Source: Alicyclobacillus herbarius DSM 13609
Lineage (GTDB): Bacteria; Bacillota; Bacilli; Alicyclobacillales; Alicyclobacillaceae
Reading direction: 5' to 3'
Assembly (NCBI RefSeq): GCF_000430585.1
Contig: NZ_AUMH01000014.1
Span: 33,141 to 97,140 of the forward strand
Length of the DNA: 64,000 bases
The position numbers and the translations under genes are program-made. Shown here piece after piece: positions 1 through 13,751 of the stretch. Position 1 is the stretch's first letter, and every line of letters begins with the position of its first letter. Under the pieces are notes generated by a model that saw nothing but the letters and a program-made list of their open reading frames with translations, had not been told where the DNA came from and searched no databases.

Positions 1-15
1 TTTTGCACAGGAGAG

Positions 16-58
16 AAGTGGTCTTTGGGGCGGGGAAAGTGGTCTGGTGCGACCACTT
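16..58. repeat. Three copies of an 8-bp word, two of them forming a hairpin
   Basis: The word AAGTGGTC occurs at 16-23 and 37-44, and its exact reverse complement GACCACTT lies at 51-58. The last two can form an 8-bp stem with a six-base loop. There is no T-run behind the stem, so it is not a classical terminator on the plus strand. It could be the 3' part of a structured element or gene cut by the window edge. Function is unknown. Confidence 0.4.
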
Positions 59-106
59 GTGTCGTTCCCCTTCAAAAATCCCCGAGAATCCAGTCACATC
101 AAGGAT

Positions 107-182
107 TGGTCGGAATGACAGGACTTGAACCTGCGACCTCACGGTCCCGAACCGTGCGCTCTACCACCTGAGCTACATTCCG
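107..182 (-). tRNA. tRNA-Pro (anticodon CGG)
   Basis: Read on the minus strand, a 7-bp acceptor stem CGGAATG/CATTCCG encloses a complete cloverleaf. The D arm contains AGCTCAGGTGGTAGAGC. The anticodon stem CACGG/CCGTG has a seven-base loop TTCGGGA, giving anticodon CGG for proline CCG codons. The T arm contains GGTTCAAGTCC. The discriminator base A is followed by a genomically encoded CCA at 107-109. It stands alone, in the opposite direction to pcrA. Confidence 0.96.
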
Positions 183-275
183 TTGCGTCCATCGCGTCGA
201 ACACCGTCTACTATATCACGTGTTGGCGCCTTCGTCAACCCGCATGTTGCAAGGAACAACAATGCGAACGGATGT

Positions 276-306
276 TTGCCGCTGGGTGACGGTCTTCAGG
301 TATAAT
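276..306 (+). promoter_or_regulatory. Probable sigma-A promoter of pcrA-ligA
   Basis: A perfect TATAAT lies at 301-306, with TTGCCG at 276-281 as the nearest -35-like hexamer. The spacer is 19 bases, longer than the usual 17. The -10 lies about 50 bases before the pcrA start, and an AAGGAGAG ribosome-binding site follows at about 341. No other promoter is visible for the pcrA-ligA pair. Confidence 0.6.
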
Positions 307-354
307 GGATGGACAGAGCTGGGCTGTCATCAGCAGCCGTAAGGAGAGATTCGG

Positions 355-4667
<4,313 letters not shown>

Positions 4668-4713
4668 GGCAAGTGAAGCGCGCGATGTGACGCGTGTGAT
4701 GGAGCGTGCAAAG

Positions 4714-4866
4714 TTATTCGCGGCTGCGGACAAATTCGGCCACAGAGTACTTTTCCTCCGTACGGGCGTGAAACCACGTCACGCGTGTGGAGTAACGCCC
4801 GAGCGCGAAGACAATCGGAATGCCAACGATGCATGCGATGAGGATTTCTTGACCGGTGGTGAGCAT
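4714..4866 (-). CDS. Small single-pass membrane protein, unknown function
   Basis: A 50-residue protein, MLTTGQEILIACIVGIPIV..., with one hydrophobic helix at about residues 8-22 followed by a charged tail rich in R, E and K. This suggests a membrane-anchored peptide with its C-terminus in the cytoplasm. The ATG is preceded by GGAGGG five bases upstream, which supports translation. The gene lies opposite to and between ligA and the glycosyltransferase gene, with nothing else in the gap. I do not recognise a family. Confidence 0.6.
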   Translation of the reverse strand: MLTTGQEILIACIVGIPIVFALGRYSTRVTWFHARTEEKYSVAEFVRSRE

Positions 4867-4960
4867 ACCATCCCTCCATCCTGAGCCCAAGGTGACGGAT
4901 TTGACCATCCGGTACATGTGTATGAGGACGCCCCAGTAATCATGTCGATATCGCGGGCGA

Positions 4961-4989
4961 TTGCGTCGATGGGCGGCCTCGGCTATGAT
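4961..4989 (+). promoter_or_regulatory. Probable promoter of the tagO-like gene
   Basis: TTGCGT at 4961-4966 and TATGAT at 4984-4989 are separated by exactly 17 bases. The start codon follows about 165 bases later. A competing pair (TTGACC at 5014 and TATAAG at 5033) has only 13 bases between hexamers and was not chosen. The leader has no recognised riboswitch. Confidence 0.45.
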
Positions 4990-5157
4990 AATGGGGAATT
5001 ATGAGGACACGCAGTTGACCTGAATGAACGAGGTATAAGGCAAACGTGAGGCAGGAAACGCTAACGGCAGGTCCGGGCAACCTCTGCAAGACCCAGGTGA
5101 TTTTGCAACATGGATGCTGGCTGGGTCGTCGGATTGGATGAGGACGGAGGGTTTTCA

Positions 5158-6114
5158 ATGCCTGTATGGTATTACCTGGTCAGCTTTCTGCTGGCATTTC
5201 TGCTGGTGTATGTGACAGTCCCGTATATCCGCAAACTCGCATTGCGCATCGGGTTTGTCGATCGGCCCAATCACCGCAAGATTCATACGGAACCGGTACC
5301 GCTGCTTGGCGGACTGTCGATTTATGTGGGATGCGTGGCGACCGCTGCGCTATTCGGGCACGTTAGCCATACGTTTTGGGGTATTACGCTCGGCGGCTTG
5401 CTGATCTTCTCGATTGGCATTCTCGACGATTTCTATAAAACTCGCGGCCGTGATCTGAAGGCGTGGCCGAAGTTTGTTACACAAATCTTGGCCGCGCTCG
5501 TCTTAGTGTCGTTTGGGGTCAGCATCAACGGCGTCAACATGCCGTTTCATCCACATTTTTACCACTTCCCGCTCTGGCTGTCGGTCCTGACAACGGTCCT
5601 CTGGGTGGTCGCCATCACCAATATGATGAACTTCCTGGATGGCGTGGATGGGCTGGCTGCTGGCATTTCCGCGATTTCCGCGATGACCTTGTTCTTCATT
5701 GCCCTCCTCAAAGGGCAATACCCCATGGCCATCTTTTCCGTGGTCCTGATGGGTTCCGCCCTCGGTTTCCTGCGCCATAACTTTCATCCGGCGCGTATCT
5801 TCATGGGCGATGCGGGCGCGACGTTTCTTGGCTTTGTGCTGGCAGCGATTGCGGTGGAAGGTGCATTTAAGAGCGCCACGCTGGTTTCGCTGGTTGTGCC
5901 GGTTTTGGCCCTCGGTGTGCCCATTGCAGACGCGCTGTGGGTCATTATTCGCCGGTTTCGGCAAAACCGCCCGATTTACGTCGCCGACAAAGGCCACACC
6001 TTCCATATGCTGATGAAATCCGGACTGTCGCAAATCCAGACCGTCGCCTTCCTCTATTTGGTCGGCATCTGCTTTTCTTTAGCTTCCATTGTTGTCCTCC
6101 TCGTTGCCCACTAA
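5158..6114 (+). CDS. tagO: Undecaprenyl-phosphate N-acetylglucosaminyl 1-phosphate transferase (TagO/WecA family)
   Basis: A polytopic membrane enzyme that moves GlcNAc-1-phosphate (or a related sugar phosphate) onto undecaprenyl phosphate, starting synthesis of teichoic acids or other wall polymers at the inner face of the membrane. The family motifs are clear: DRPNHRKIH near the start, DDFYKTR, the NMMNFLDGVDGLAAG region with its catalytic aspartates, and FMGDAGA. About ten hydrophobic segments are visible. The start at 5158 (MPVWYYLV) is preferred over an ATG 48 bases upstream because GGAGG sits seven bases before it, which gives 318 residues. The gene stands alone, so the polymer made cannot be told from context. 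MraY is less likely given the WecA-like motifs and the absence of mur genes. Confidence 0.9.
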   Translation: MPVWYYLVSFLLAFLLVYVTVPYIRKLALRIGFVDRPNHRKIHTEPVPLLGGLSIYVGCVATAALFGHVSHTFWGITLGGLLIFSIGILDDFYKTRGRDLKAWPKFVTQILAALVLVSFGVSINGVNMPFHPHFYHFPLWLSVLTTVLWVVAITNMMNFLDGVDGLAAGISAISAMTLFFIALLKGQYPMAIFSVVLMGSALGFLRHNFHPARIFMGDAGATFLGFVLAAIAVEGAFKSATLVSLVVPVLALGVPIADALWVIIRRFRQNRPIYVADKGHTFHMLMKSGLSQIQTVAFLYLVGICFSLASIVVLLVAH

Positions 6115-6137
6115 CCCCTGCGACCGCTTGGACAATG

Positions 6138-6185
6138 TGCTATAATCCGGAAAGATTGCGCGAGACGGAAACCCCGACACCGGGG
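6138..6185 (+). promoter_or_regulatory. Extended -10 promoter and GC hairpin upstream of gatC
   Basis: TGCTATAAT at 6138-6146 is an extended -10 with a perfect TATAAT; no good -35 is visible at the proper distance. About 25 bases downstream, CCCCG and CGGGG (6172-6185) can form a short GC stem followed by CTTTT. This looks like a small terminator inside the leader, so a transcript starting at the -10 might be attenuated. The gatC ribosome-binding site GGAGGG follows at about 6215. Confidence 0.5.
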
Positions 6186-6226
6186 CTTTTCGTCCCTCGT
6201 GAAGTGCTGGAAGTGGAGGGATATCG

Positions 6227-6517
6227 GTGAAGATCAGTGAAGACGCAGTTCGGCATGTGGCTGCGCTGGCCAGGTTGTCGCTTTCGGACAGGGAAGTCGC
6301 CCATCTGGCGCCGCAGTTGAGTGAGATTATCGATTATGCGGAGCAGCTGCAAGAGGTTGACCTCAGCGACGTGAAGCCCACGAGTCATTCCCTGACACAG
6401 ACCAATGTATTCCGTGAAGATGAACCCCGGCCCAGTCTGGCGCGTGAGGTGGCCTTGGCTTGCGCTCCGGACAGCACTGACGAGTACGTCCGAGTGCCGG
6501 CGGTCTTGGAGGGGTAA
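6227..6517 (+). CDS. gatC: Aspartyl/glutamyl-tRNA amidotransferase subunit C
   Basis: The small subunit of GatCAB, which converts Glu-tRNA(Gln) and Asp-tRNA(Asn) to Gln-tRNA and Asn-tRNA in bacteria that lack the matching synthetases. The 96-residue length and the pattern [13 protein letters not shown]...[19 protein letters not shown] are typical; GatC wraps around GatA and tethers it to GatB. Translation starts at GTG 6227, eight bases after GGAGGG. The last codon overlaps the gatA start (TAATG), so the genes are coupled. Confidence 0.95.
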   Translation: MKISEDAVRHVAALARLSLSDREVAHLAPQLSEIIDYAEQLQEVDLSDVKPTSHSLTQTNVFREDEPRPSLAREVALACAPDSTDEYVRVPAVLEG

Positions 6518-7965
6518 TGATGAGCATACATACAGTGAAGGAAATCCTTGCATCACTTGAGCGGAAGGAGTCGAAGCCTTCCGAGTGGACTGAGACAGCA
6601 CTGCGTATGATTGAGCGTCACAACCCGGAGTTGGGGGCGTTCTTGACAGTGGACGGGGAGCGTGCACTCGCTCACGCCCGGCGGCTCGACGATGAGGCGT
6701 TCGATGGCTTTCTGTTTGGCGTGCCGTATGCATTGAAAGACAACATTTGCACACGCAACCTCAAAACCACCGCGGCTAGCCGGATTTTGGAAAACTACAT
6801 TCCTCCGTACGACGCGACGGTGGCCGAGCGGCTCGCAGAAACCCATGGTGTCCTGGTCGGAAAGACGAACATGGACGAGTTTGCTATGGGGTCTTCCACC
6901 GAAAATTCCGCGTTTCAGAAGACCCACAACCCCTATGACCTGGAGCGGGTTCCGGGCGGATCGAGTGGAGGGTCGGCCGCGGCCGTGGCAGCCGGGATGG
7001 TGCCGTTTGCGCTTGGTTCTGACACTGGCGGATCGATTCGTCAACCGGCTTCGTACTGTGGTGTCGTCGGTTTGAAGCCGACTTACGGGCGCGTGTCTCG
7101 CTATGGTTTGATTGCGTTTGCCTCGTCGCTAGATCAAATCGGTCCATTTACGCGTACGGTGGAAGACGCCGCGTATGTCCTTGAGGCCATCAGTGGCCAC
7201 GACGAGCGGGATTCCACCTCAGCTAGGCAGGAGGTTCCGCGCTTTGTGGACGCCCTGGCGGGCGGGGTGAAGGGTCTGCGCATCGGCTTGGTCACGGGAC
7301 TGGACGAGCACGGGGTAGATGCCGAGGTGAAAGCGGCGGTTGACAAAGCGGTCAAGGCCCTTGAGAACGCGGGGGCCGAAGTGGTTGAAATCAGCCTGCC
7401 GCACCTGCGTTACGCCGTTGCCACCTATTACTTGATTGCGCCGGCTGAGGCCTCTTCGAACCTGGCGCGCTACGATGGGGTCCGCTATGGGCGCCGGGTA
7501 GCCGGTGAGACCTTGCTTGAAATGTACCAGCATACGCGCAGCGAAGGCTTTGGCATGGAGGTCAAGCGCCGTATCATGATTGGCACGTACGCGCTCTCCT
7601 CCGGTTATTATGACGCCTACTACCGGCGTGCACAGCAGGTTCGGACACGGATTCGCGAGGACTTTGACAAAGCGTTTGAACGCTGCGACGTGATAGTGAT
7701 GCCGACCACCCCAACCACCGCATTTCGGATGGGCGAAAAGGTGGACAATCCGTTGCAGATGTACCTCAACGACATCTTCACCATTCCGGCTAATCTGGCC
7801 GGACTGCCTGCGCTCAGTGTGCCCTGCGGGGTATCGTCGGAAGGTTTGCCGATTGGACTGCAGCTTTTGGCTCACTGGTGGGACGAGGCCACGCTACTTC
7901 GGGTCGGGCACACGTACGAACAGGTGCGCGGGTTTGAAATGCCGCTGCCAAGGATGGGGGCGTGA
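6517..7965 (+). CDS. gatA: Aspartyl/glutamyl-tRNA amidotransferase subunit A
   Basis: The amidase subunit, which releases ammonia from glutamine for transfer to the aminoacyl-tRNA bound by GatB. It belongs to the amidase-signature family with a Ser-cis-Ser-Lys triad: K74 (YALKDN), S149 (in [12 protein letters not shown]) and S173 (DTGGSIRQP). The spacing equals that of characterised GatA proteins. It has 482 residues. Two ATG codons in a row occur at 6517 and 6520 after GGAGGGG; either may be used. It shares bases with gatC upstream and gatB downstream. Confidence 0.97.
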   Translation: MMSIHTVKEILASLERKESKPSEWTETALRMIERHNPELGAFLTVDGERALAHARRLDDEAFDGFLFGVPYALKDNICTRNLKTTAASRILENYIPPYDATVAERLAETHGVLVGKTNMDEFAMGSSTENSAFQKTHNPYDLERVPGGSSGGSAAAVAAGMVPFALGSDTGGSIRQPASYCGVVGLKPTYGRVSRYGLIAFASSLDQIGPFTRTVEDAAYVLEAISGHDERDSTSARQEVPRFVDALAGGVKGLRIGLVTGLDEHGVDAEVKAAVDKAVKALENAGAEVVEISLPHLRYAVATYYLIAPAEASSNLARYDGVRYGRRVAGETLLEMYQHTRSEGFGMEVKRRIMIGTYALSSGYYDAYYRRAQQVRTRIREDFDKAFERCDVIVMPTTPTTAFRMGEKVDNPLQMYLNDIFTIPANLAGLPALSVPCGVSSEGLPIGLQLLAHWWDEATLLRVGHTYEQVRGFEMPLPRMGA

Positions 7966-9398
7966 ACATGGGCTACGAAACCGTAATTGGCTTAGAGGTA
8001 CACGTTGAGCTCAAGACGAAGACTAAGATCTTTTGCGGCTGCAGCACGAATTTTGGCGATCCGCCCAACACCAATGTTTGTCCGGTCTGCCTGGGTCATC
8101 CGGGTACCCTGCCGGTGCTGAACCGTCAGGCGGTTGAACTGGCCCTCAAGGCGGCGATGGCACTCAACTGTAAAATAAATCAAGACTGTAAGTTTGACCG
8201 CAAGAACTACTTCTACCCGGACTTGCCGAAGGGCTATCAAATTTCCCAGTATGATGAGCCGATTGGTGAACACGGCTACGTCGAGATTGAGGTGAACGGG
8301 GAACGCAAGCGCATTGGCATCACGCGTGTCCACCTGGAGGAGGACGCGGGGAAGTCGATGCACGGCGAGGACGGCCAGCACAGCCTCATCGACTACAACC
8401 GCACCGGCGTACCGTTGATTGAGATTGTTTCGGAACCGGATATTCGCTCTCCGGAAGAGGCTCGCTTGTACCTGGAAGCCATCAAGAGCATCATGCAGTA
8501 CTGCGACATCTCGGATTGCCGGATGGAAGAAGGGTCCCTGCGCTGTGACGCCAACATCTCTCTGCGTCCAGAAGGCTCCACTGAGTTCGGCGAGAAAACC
8601 GAGCTGAAAAACATGAACTCGTTCCGCAACGTCCAGCGCGGTCTCGAGTATGAGGTGGAGCGGCAGACGAAACTCCTCGAACAAGGCCAGCCGGTCACGC
8701 AGGAGACGCGCCGTTTTGACGAGGCCACGCAGACGACCATCAGCATGCGTTCGAAGGAAGAAGCACACGATTACCGCTATTTTCCCGAGCCCGATTTGCT
8801 GCGGGTGCAGATTGATGACGCTTGGCTGGAACGGGTACGCGCGGAACTTCCGGAACTGCCGGCGGCGCGGCGCGCCCGGTTTGAGCAGGAACTGGGGCTG
8901 CCGGCGTACGACGCGGGTGTCCTGACGGCGGAGCGAGCCGTGGCAGATTACTATGAAGCCGTGGTCGCGGCCGGATCGGACGCGAAGACGGCGAGCAACT
9001 GGGTGATGGGAGACCTGTTAGGGTACCTGAACGCGCAGGGGCTGTCGGTGGCCGAATCTCCGGTGCGTCCCGAGCAGCTGGCGGGCCTGATTGCCCAGGT
9101 GGACAAGGGCACCATCTCCATTAAGCAGGCGCGCGACGTGTTCAAGCTGATGTGCGAGACCCGGAAGGACGCCGAGGTCATCATTAAGGAGCAAGGGATG
9201 GAGCAGATTAGCGACGAATCTCAGCTCATCCCGATTATCGAGGAAGTCATTGCCAATAACCCGAAATCGGTCGAGGATTATCGGGCTGGCAAACAAAAGG
9301 CGTTGGGCGCCCTGGTTGGTCAGACGATGAAGGCGACCAAGGGCAAGGCCAACCCGGCGTTGGTCAATAAGCTGATTTTGGAACGGATTGGGCAATAA
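7962..9398 (+). CDS. gatB: Aspartyl/glutamyl-tRNA amidotransferase subunit B
   Basis: The kinase/transamidase subunit, which phosphorylates the glutamyl or aspartyl group on the misacylated tRNA and replaces it with an amide using ammonia from GatA. The N-terminus [20 protein letters not shown] is diagnostic. Other conserved boxes are [28 protein letters not shown], and the [18 protein letters not shown] segment. The C-terminal YqeY-like tail (about residues 330-478) binds tRNA. A GTG at 7962 overlaps the gatA stop as GTGA. An ATG at 7968 gives [10 protein letters not shown] and matches the usual start more closely, so the first two residues are uncertain. Confidence 0.97.
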   Translation: MNMGYETVIGLEVHVELKTKTKIFCGCSTNFGDPPNTNVCPVCLGHPGTLPVLNRQAVELALKAAMALNCKINQDCKFDRKNYFYPDLPKGYQISQYDEPIGEHGYVEIEVNGERKRIGITRVHLEEDAGKSMHGEDGQHSLIDYNRTGVPLIEIVSEPDIRSPEEARLYLEAIKSIMQYCDISDCRMEEGSLRCDANISLRPEGSTEFGEKTELKNMNSFRNVQRGLEYEVERQTKLLEQGQPVTQETRRFDEATQTTISMRSKEEAHDYRYFPEPDLLRVQIDDAWLERVRAELPELPAARRARFEQELGLPAYDAGVLTAERAVADYYEAVVAAGSDAKTASNWVMGDLLGYLNAQGLSVAESPVRPEQLAGLIAQVDKGTISIKQARDVFKLMCETRKDAEVIIKEQGMEQISDESQLIPIIEEVIANNPKSVEDYRAGKQKALGALVGQTMKATKGKANPALVNKLILERIGQ

Positions 9399-9422
9399 GA
9401 CGTGAAGCGGGAGGAGACCAGG

Positions 9423-10943
9423 GTGACCGAACCCCAAGCCGTAGGGCCCACGCCATCGGGACGGCGGGTGGATGACGCGCGCTATATCCAGGACGCAGTC
9501 GGCGTTTCGAGATACAAAGAGGCGCCGTTGCCAGGTCAGGTGCACGAGGTTGAGGCGCTGCGCCTCAACGATGATGGGGAAGCGGTCGCCTACGTGAACG
9601 GGGTGGCGGTGTTTATCCCGGGTCTTCTGCCCAAAGAACGAGCACGTGTCCGGATTGTCGAGCGCAGTCGGCGTTATGCGCGCGCCGTCCTGGTCGACAC
9701 GCCGGCGCCAACGGCATCTCTTGCGGACTCCGCGGCTACGGCGGGAGAACCCTTGAGTGGCCGAATCCAGCCGCTTTGTGCCGTGTTTGGCGATTGCGGC
9801 GGGTGTCAGCTGCAGCACTTGGATTACCAGCGCCAGCTCGAGCACAAGCGCCGCATGGTACGAGAGGCACTGGCCCGTTTCGCTGGGCTGGACAATGTCA
9901 CGGTTCACCCTACGCTCGGCATGGAGACGCCCTGGCGCTACCGAAATCAGGTACAGGTGCCGGTTGAGTTCGACGGGCGGGGCGGCGTGCGCCTCGGCTT
10001 TTACGCCGCGAAGAGCCACCAACTGGTGCCGACCACAGCCTGTCACCTGGAACCCGAACCGCTCGAGCGGACGATTGAGCAAGCCGCCCACATGGCCGCA
10101 GAATTGCTCGGATGGCAGGCGAATCTTATCCACCACATCATTGGTCGCTATTCGTTTACGAGTGGCGAAATGATGCTGATTTTCTCGTACAGTGCGGATC
10201 GGGAAAATTCGAGGGAGCGTCACGCGCTCAATCGCCAGGCGCTAGCCGATGTGGCTTCTCGGTTGTTGCAGCTACCTGGTGTTGTTAGCGTCGCGGCCAC
10301 TCGTACGCTGGGCCGCCACGGGCGTGTATTCGGGCGTCACACCGACATCCTGGCAGGCAAGCCGTACCTCATCGAGCGTATCGGCGGGCTTGAGTTCCTG
10401 ATTTCCCCGCAATCGTTCTTTCAAGTCAACACCCAACAGGCCAGACGGCTGTATGACCAGGTTTTGCGCCTGGCCCAAGTTGGGGCGGGGGATACGGTGC
10501 TCGACGCCTACTGCGGTACGGGGACCATGGCGCTTCTCTTGGCGGGTCAGGTCGCCCGGGTGTACGGCATCGAATCCGCGCCGCAGGCGATTGCCGATGC
10601 CAGGGAGAACGCCCGTCACAACCGGATTCGCAATGCAGAGTTTACCGTCGGTCGTGTCGAACAGGTGCTGCCCGCATGGGTGATGAAGGGCTGGCGCGCC
10701 GATGTGATTGTGCTCGATCCGCCCCGCCGCGGTTGCGATACTGCGGTCCTCGAGGCGGTGGCGGCTGTCCGACCCAGGCGTCTGGTGTACGTATCGTGCA
10801 ACCACATCACATTGGCACGTGATTTACGGCGTCTCGATGATCTGGGCTACGCGGTCAGCGAGGTTCAGCCTGTGGATATGTTCCCGCAAACGGCTCATGT
10901 GGAGTGCTGTTCAGTACTCGTTCCAAGGTTTGTAGCCCCATAA
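9423..10943 (+). CDS. rlmD: 23S rRNA (uracil-C5)-methyltransferase, RlmD/RlmCD type
   Basis: A TrmA-family SAM-dependent enzyme that makes 5-methyluridine in 23S rRNA. An N-terminal TRAM RNA-binding domain (about residues 35-90) is followed by cysteines typical of the [4Fe-4S] cluster (CAVFGDCGGCQ). The catalytic part carries a SAM motif (DAYCGTGTMALL), DPPRRGC, and the nucleophile loop VYVSCNH. The start at GTG 9423 is preferred over GTG 9402 because GGGAGGAG lies six bases before it, giving 506 residues. Gram-positive members may methylate U747 and U1939 (numbering of E. coli) with one enzyme, so which site is modified here cannot be read from sequence. Confidence 0.92.
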   Translation: MTEPQAVGPTPSGRRVDDARYIQDAVGVSRYKEAPLPGQVHEVEALRLNDDGEAVAYVNGVAVFIPGLLPKERARVRIVERSRRYARAVLVDTPAPTASLADSAATAGEPLSGRIQPLCAVFGDCGGCQLQHLDYQRQLEHKRRMVREALARFAGLDNVTVHPTLGMETPWRYRNQVQVPVEFDGRGGVRLGFYAAKSHQLVPTTACHLEPEPLERTIEQAAHMAAELLGWQANLIHHIIGRYSFTSGEMMLIFSYSADRENSRERHALNRQALADVASRLLQLPGVVSVAATRTLGRHGRVFGRHTDILAGKPYLIERIGGLEFLISPQSFFQVNTQQARRLYDQVLRLAQVGAGDTVLDAYCGTGTMALLLAGQVARVYGIESAPQAIADARENARHNRIRNAEFTVGRVEQVLPAWVMKGWRADVIVLDPPRRGCDTAVLEAVAAVRPRRLVYVSCNHITLARDLRRLDDLGYAVSEVQPVDMFPQTAHVECCSVLVPRFVAP

Positions 10944-11118
10944 TAATCTCCTGCAATCCAACATAAATACCTGCTCGAGCGAGAATAAACACTTGATCCA
11001 ATGCGGGGAAAATGGTGGCCATCGGCATGTGTCCGATATTCGGACGGCAATGCAAAAACCAGCGGCCGGAAAACGCGCCTCGAAAGTCTAGCGCTCCGGC
11101 CCCGTGTGCCCAGGCGAT

Positions 11119-13476
11119 TCAGACCCCTTTCATCGACAGGCCCACCCGCCCCTTGGCGGCATCGATCTGGATAACTCGAACCTTGACCACGTCCCCGACG
11201 GAGACGACGTCCATCGGATGTTTGACAAAGTGATCCGCTAGTTGTGAGATATGCACTAGTCCGTCCGTCTTGATGCCGATGTCGACAAACGCGCCGAAAT
11301 CGACCACGTTGCGCACCGTCCCCATGAGTTCCATCCCTAGCTCCAGGTCCTCCAGCTTCAGCACATCGGTGCGGAGGATGGGGGGCGGCACGTCTTCGCG
11401 CGGATCACGACCGGGGCGCTCCAGCGCATCGAGGATGTCGCGCAGCGTCGGTACCCCGACGCCAATTTCTGCCGCGAGTTCGCTGACGGGAGTGGATTTG
11501 AGCGCGTTCAACCACTTCTCACGCGTCTTGGGACTCGAGAAAAATTCTCTGGGCTCCCCGAGGCGGCTTAACAAGCGCTTGACCGCGTCATACGACTCGG
11601 GGTGAATCGGAGTCGCATCAAGGGGTTCCTCCCCGTTGGTCACGCGCAAGAAACCAACGCACTGCTCCAGCGTCTTCGGTCCCAAGCGCGGTACCTTGGC
11701 GAGCTCCTTGCGGCTCTGGAAGCGCCCGTTTTGCTCGCGAAACTCGACGATGTTACGGGCGACCGTCTTGTTTAGCCCAGCCACATACGACAACAGGCTG
11801 GGCGAGGCGGTGTTAACGTCCACCCCGACCTGGTTAACGACCGATTCGACGACTGCAGCGAGTTGCTCGTCGAGCTTTCTCTGCGAGACGTCGTGTTGGT
11901 ACTGGCCGACGCCGATGGACTTCGGATCAATCTTGACCAACTCCGCCAACGGATCTTGCAACCGACGCGCAATCGAGATGGCGCTGCGTTCGGAGACATC
12001 GAGGTTGGGGAACTCTTCTCCGGCGAGCTTCGAGGCGGAATAGACGCTGGCCCCCGCTTCAGAGACGATGGCGTACGGAACCAATTTGCCAGACTGCGCC
12101 TGGTATGCCCGCACACAGTCGGCAATGAATGCTTCCGTCTCGCGCGAGGCGGTCCCGTTTCCAATCGCAATCAACTCGACCTGGTAGGCCGCGATGAAAC
12201 GCAGGACTTCTTGTTTCGCCGCCTCGACCTTGTTTTGCGGTGGCGTCGGGTAGATAACGGCTGTGCAGAGCAGCTTGCCGGTGTCGTCGACGACGGCCAG
12301 TTTGCAGCCCGTGCGATAGGCGGGATCGACACCGAGCACGACCCGGCCGCGAATCGGTGGCTGCATGAGCAGGTTTTTGAGATTCTCGGCGAAGATGTGG
12401 ATGGCGTGCTCCTCCGCTTTTGCCGTTAACTCGGCGCGGATTTCCCGCTCAATCGCCGGCGCCAGCAGCCGCTTGTAGGCGTCGACGATGGCCGCCTCGC
12501 GGATCTGCCGAGCTGCCTCAGCGGGGGCGGCCGGAGCCGCCTGGGTCGCGGCGGAGACAGAGCCGGCCACCTGAATCGTACCGCCGACCGGCGCGTCCGG
12601 CATATGCCTGCGCACGAGATGCCTCAAGATTTCGTCCTGCGGGGCAATGACCGATACACGCAGGAATTCTTCCCGCTCCCCTCGATTCATGGCCAGAACG
12701 CGATGGGGCAGCGTCTTGGTCAGTCGTTCCTCGTAATCGTAATACGCCTCATAGACACTTTCACGGTCGGGGTCGACGGCTGTGCTTCGGATCGATCCGT
12801 TCGTATACGTATATTCCCGCAACCACTTCCGGGTCTCCGCGTCGTCTGCGACCCCTTCCGCAAGGATATCTGCCGCCCCCTGCAGCGCATCTTCGACGGT
12901 CGCCACACCGGAGGTGTCTGACACGAACGAGGTGGCGTACTCCCGCACTTCATCCGCATTCGCGCCCAGGTGCTCCGGCTGCGCCAGCCATTCGGCCAAC
13001 GGCCCTAGCCCGCACTCCCTCGCCTTGCTCGCGCGGGTCCTGCGTTTGGGCCGATATGGGCGGTAGAGGTCTTCGATTTCGGTCAAGGTTCGCGCAGCCT
13101 GAATCGCGGCGATGAGCTTGTCCCGTGCTGCAGGATCGAGGGGGTGGACATCGTCGCCGCCTGCGGTGTTGGCTTTGGGGCTACCTTCACCATCGCGATG
13201 ACCCACTTCATCGACAGACAGGACGCCTTGCTCTTGCAGGAGCCGCAGCACGTCACACTTTCGTTGGTAGAGATGCTTCTCAAACTCGTACTGTTCCGCG
13301 ATCTCGCGCAATTGATTCTCATCCAGCTCGCCCGTCGCTTCCTTCCGGTAGCGGGCGATGAACGGGATGGTGTTGCCTTCGTCCAGCAGTCGAATTGCCG
13401 CCTCCACTTGACGCGGTTTCAACGTTAGCGTGGCGGAGATCATGCGCGCGTAATCGGGGGTTGCGAATTCCAGCAA
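11119..13476 (-). CDS. tex: Tex family S1 RNA-binding protein
   Basis: A large nucleic-acid-binding protein linked to transcription and stress resistance in several bacteria; its exact action is unsettled. The 785 residues show the Tex order: an N-terminal helical region, a YqgF/RNase H-like domain (GRVVLGVDPAYRTGCKLAVVD), helix-hairpin-helix repeats (VDVNTASPSLLSYVAGLNKTVA...), and a C-terminal S1 domain (GMELMGTVRNVVDFGAFVDIGI). An extra Gly/Ala-rich insert (VAGSVSAATQAAPAAPAEA) lies near residue 300. Translation begins at TTG 13476, with AAGGAG ten bases upstream. It converges on rlmD with about 175 bases between. Confidence 0.95.
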   Translation of the reverse strand: MLEFATPDYARMISATLTLKPRQVEAAIRLLDEGNTIPFIARYRKEATGELDENQLREIAEQYEFEKHLYQRKCDVLRLLQEQGVLSVDEVGHRDGEGSPKANTAGGDDVHPLDPAARDKLIAAIQAARTLTEIEDLYRPYRPKRRTRASKARECGLGPLAEWLAQPEHLGANADEVREYATSFVSDTSGVATVEDALQGAADILAEGVADDAETRKWLREYTYTNGSIRSTAVDPDRESVYEAYYDYEERLTKTLPHRVLAMNRGEREEFLRVSVIAPQDEILRHLVRRHMPDAPVGGTIQVAGSVSAATQAAPAAPAEAARQIREAAIVDAYKRLLAPAIEREIRAELTAKAEEHAIHIFAENLKNLLMQPPIRGRVVLGVDPAYRTGCKLAVVDDTGKLLCTAVIYPTPPQNKVEAAKQEVLRFIAAYQVELIAIGNGTASRETEAFIADCVRAYQAQSGKLVPYAIVSEAGASVYSASKLAGEEFPNLDVSERSAISIARRLQDPLAELVKIDPKSIGVGQYQHDVSQRKLDEQLAAVVESVVNQVGVDVNTASPSLLSYVAGLNKTVARNIVEFREQNGRFQSRKELAKVPRLGPKTLEQCVGFLRVTNGEEPLDATPIHPESYDAVKRLLSRLGEPREFFSSPKTREKWLNALKSTPVSELAAEIGVGVPTLRDILDALERPGRDPREDVPPPILRTDVLKLEDLELGMELMGTVRNVVDFGAFVDIGIKTDGLVHISQLADHFVKHPMDVVSVGDVVKVRVIQIDAAKGRVGLSMKGV

Positions 13477-13670
13477 TCAAGCCACTCCTTACTTAGTGTC
13501 ATTCTACAGTATAGTGGAACACGCTGCTGCATTGGGTGCACAGCCTAGTCGACCATGGCCCGGATGAGACAAACCAACTTCACTTGTGGTCCACCGCCAA
13601 TCCCTGTCTGCTTCGTTCGGCCGAAGGGGATAGGGAGGTTCAGTCGTCATCGGGTGACAAACCGTTCTTG

Positions 13671-13686
13671 AATGACCTATGTCACA
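13671..13686. promoter_or_regulatory. Crp/Fnr-type palindrome before the Cld-family gene
   Basis: AATGA-CCTATG-TCACA matches 8 of 10 positions of the Bacillus Fnr/Crp consensus TGTGA-N6-TCACA. CATTAT at 13706-13711 could be a -10, which would put the palindrome near -40, the usual place for class II activation. A second such site at 26104-26119 flanks the other end of the nitrate cluster. Confidence 0.45.
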
Positions 13687-13751
13687 GTTGCTGATGTCGC
13701 TGATGCATTATCCTAGGTGGTGGACATTCCAGTAGGAAGAAGGCACTTGGC

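Noticed and set aside
5014..5038. TTGACC and TATAAG as promoter of the tagO-like gene
   Set aside because: Only 13 bases separate the hexamers, too short for sigma-A. The 17-base pair at 4961-4989 is better.
10855..11055. A 66-codon minus-strand frame overlapping the end of rlmD
   Set aside because: It has hydrophobic, protein-like stretches but no ribosome-binding site, overlaps the conserved C-terminus of rlmD and matches no family I know.
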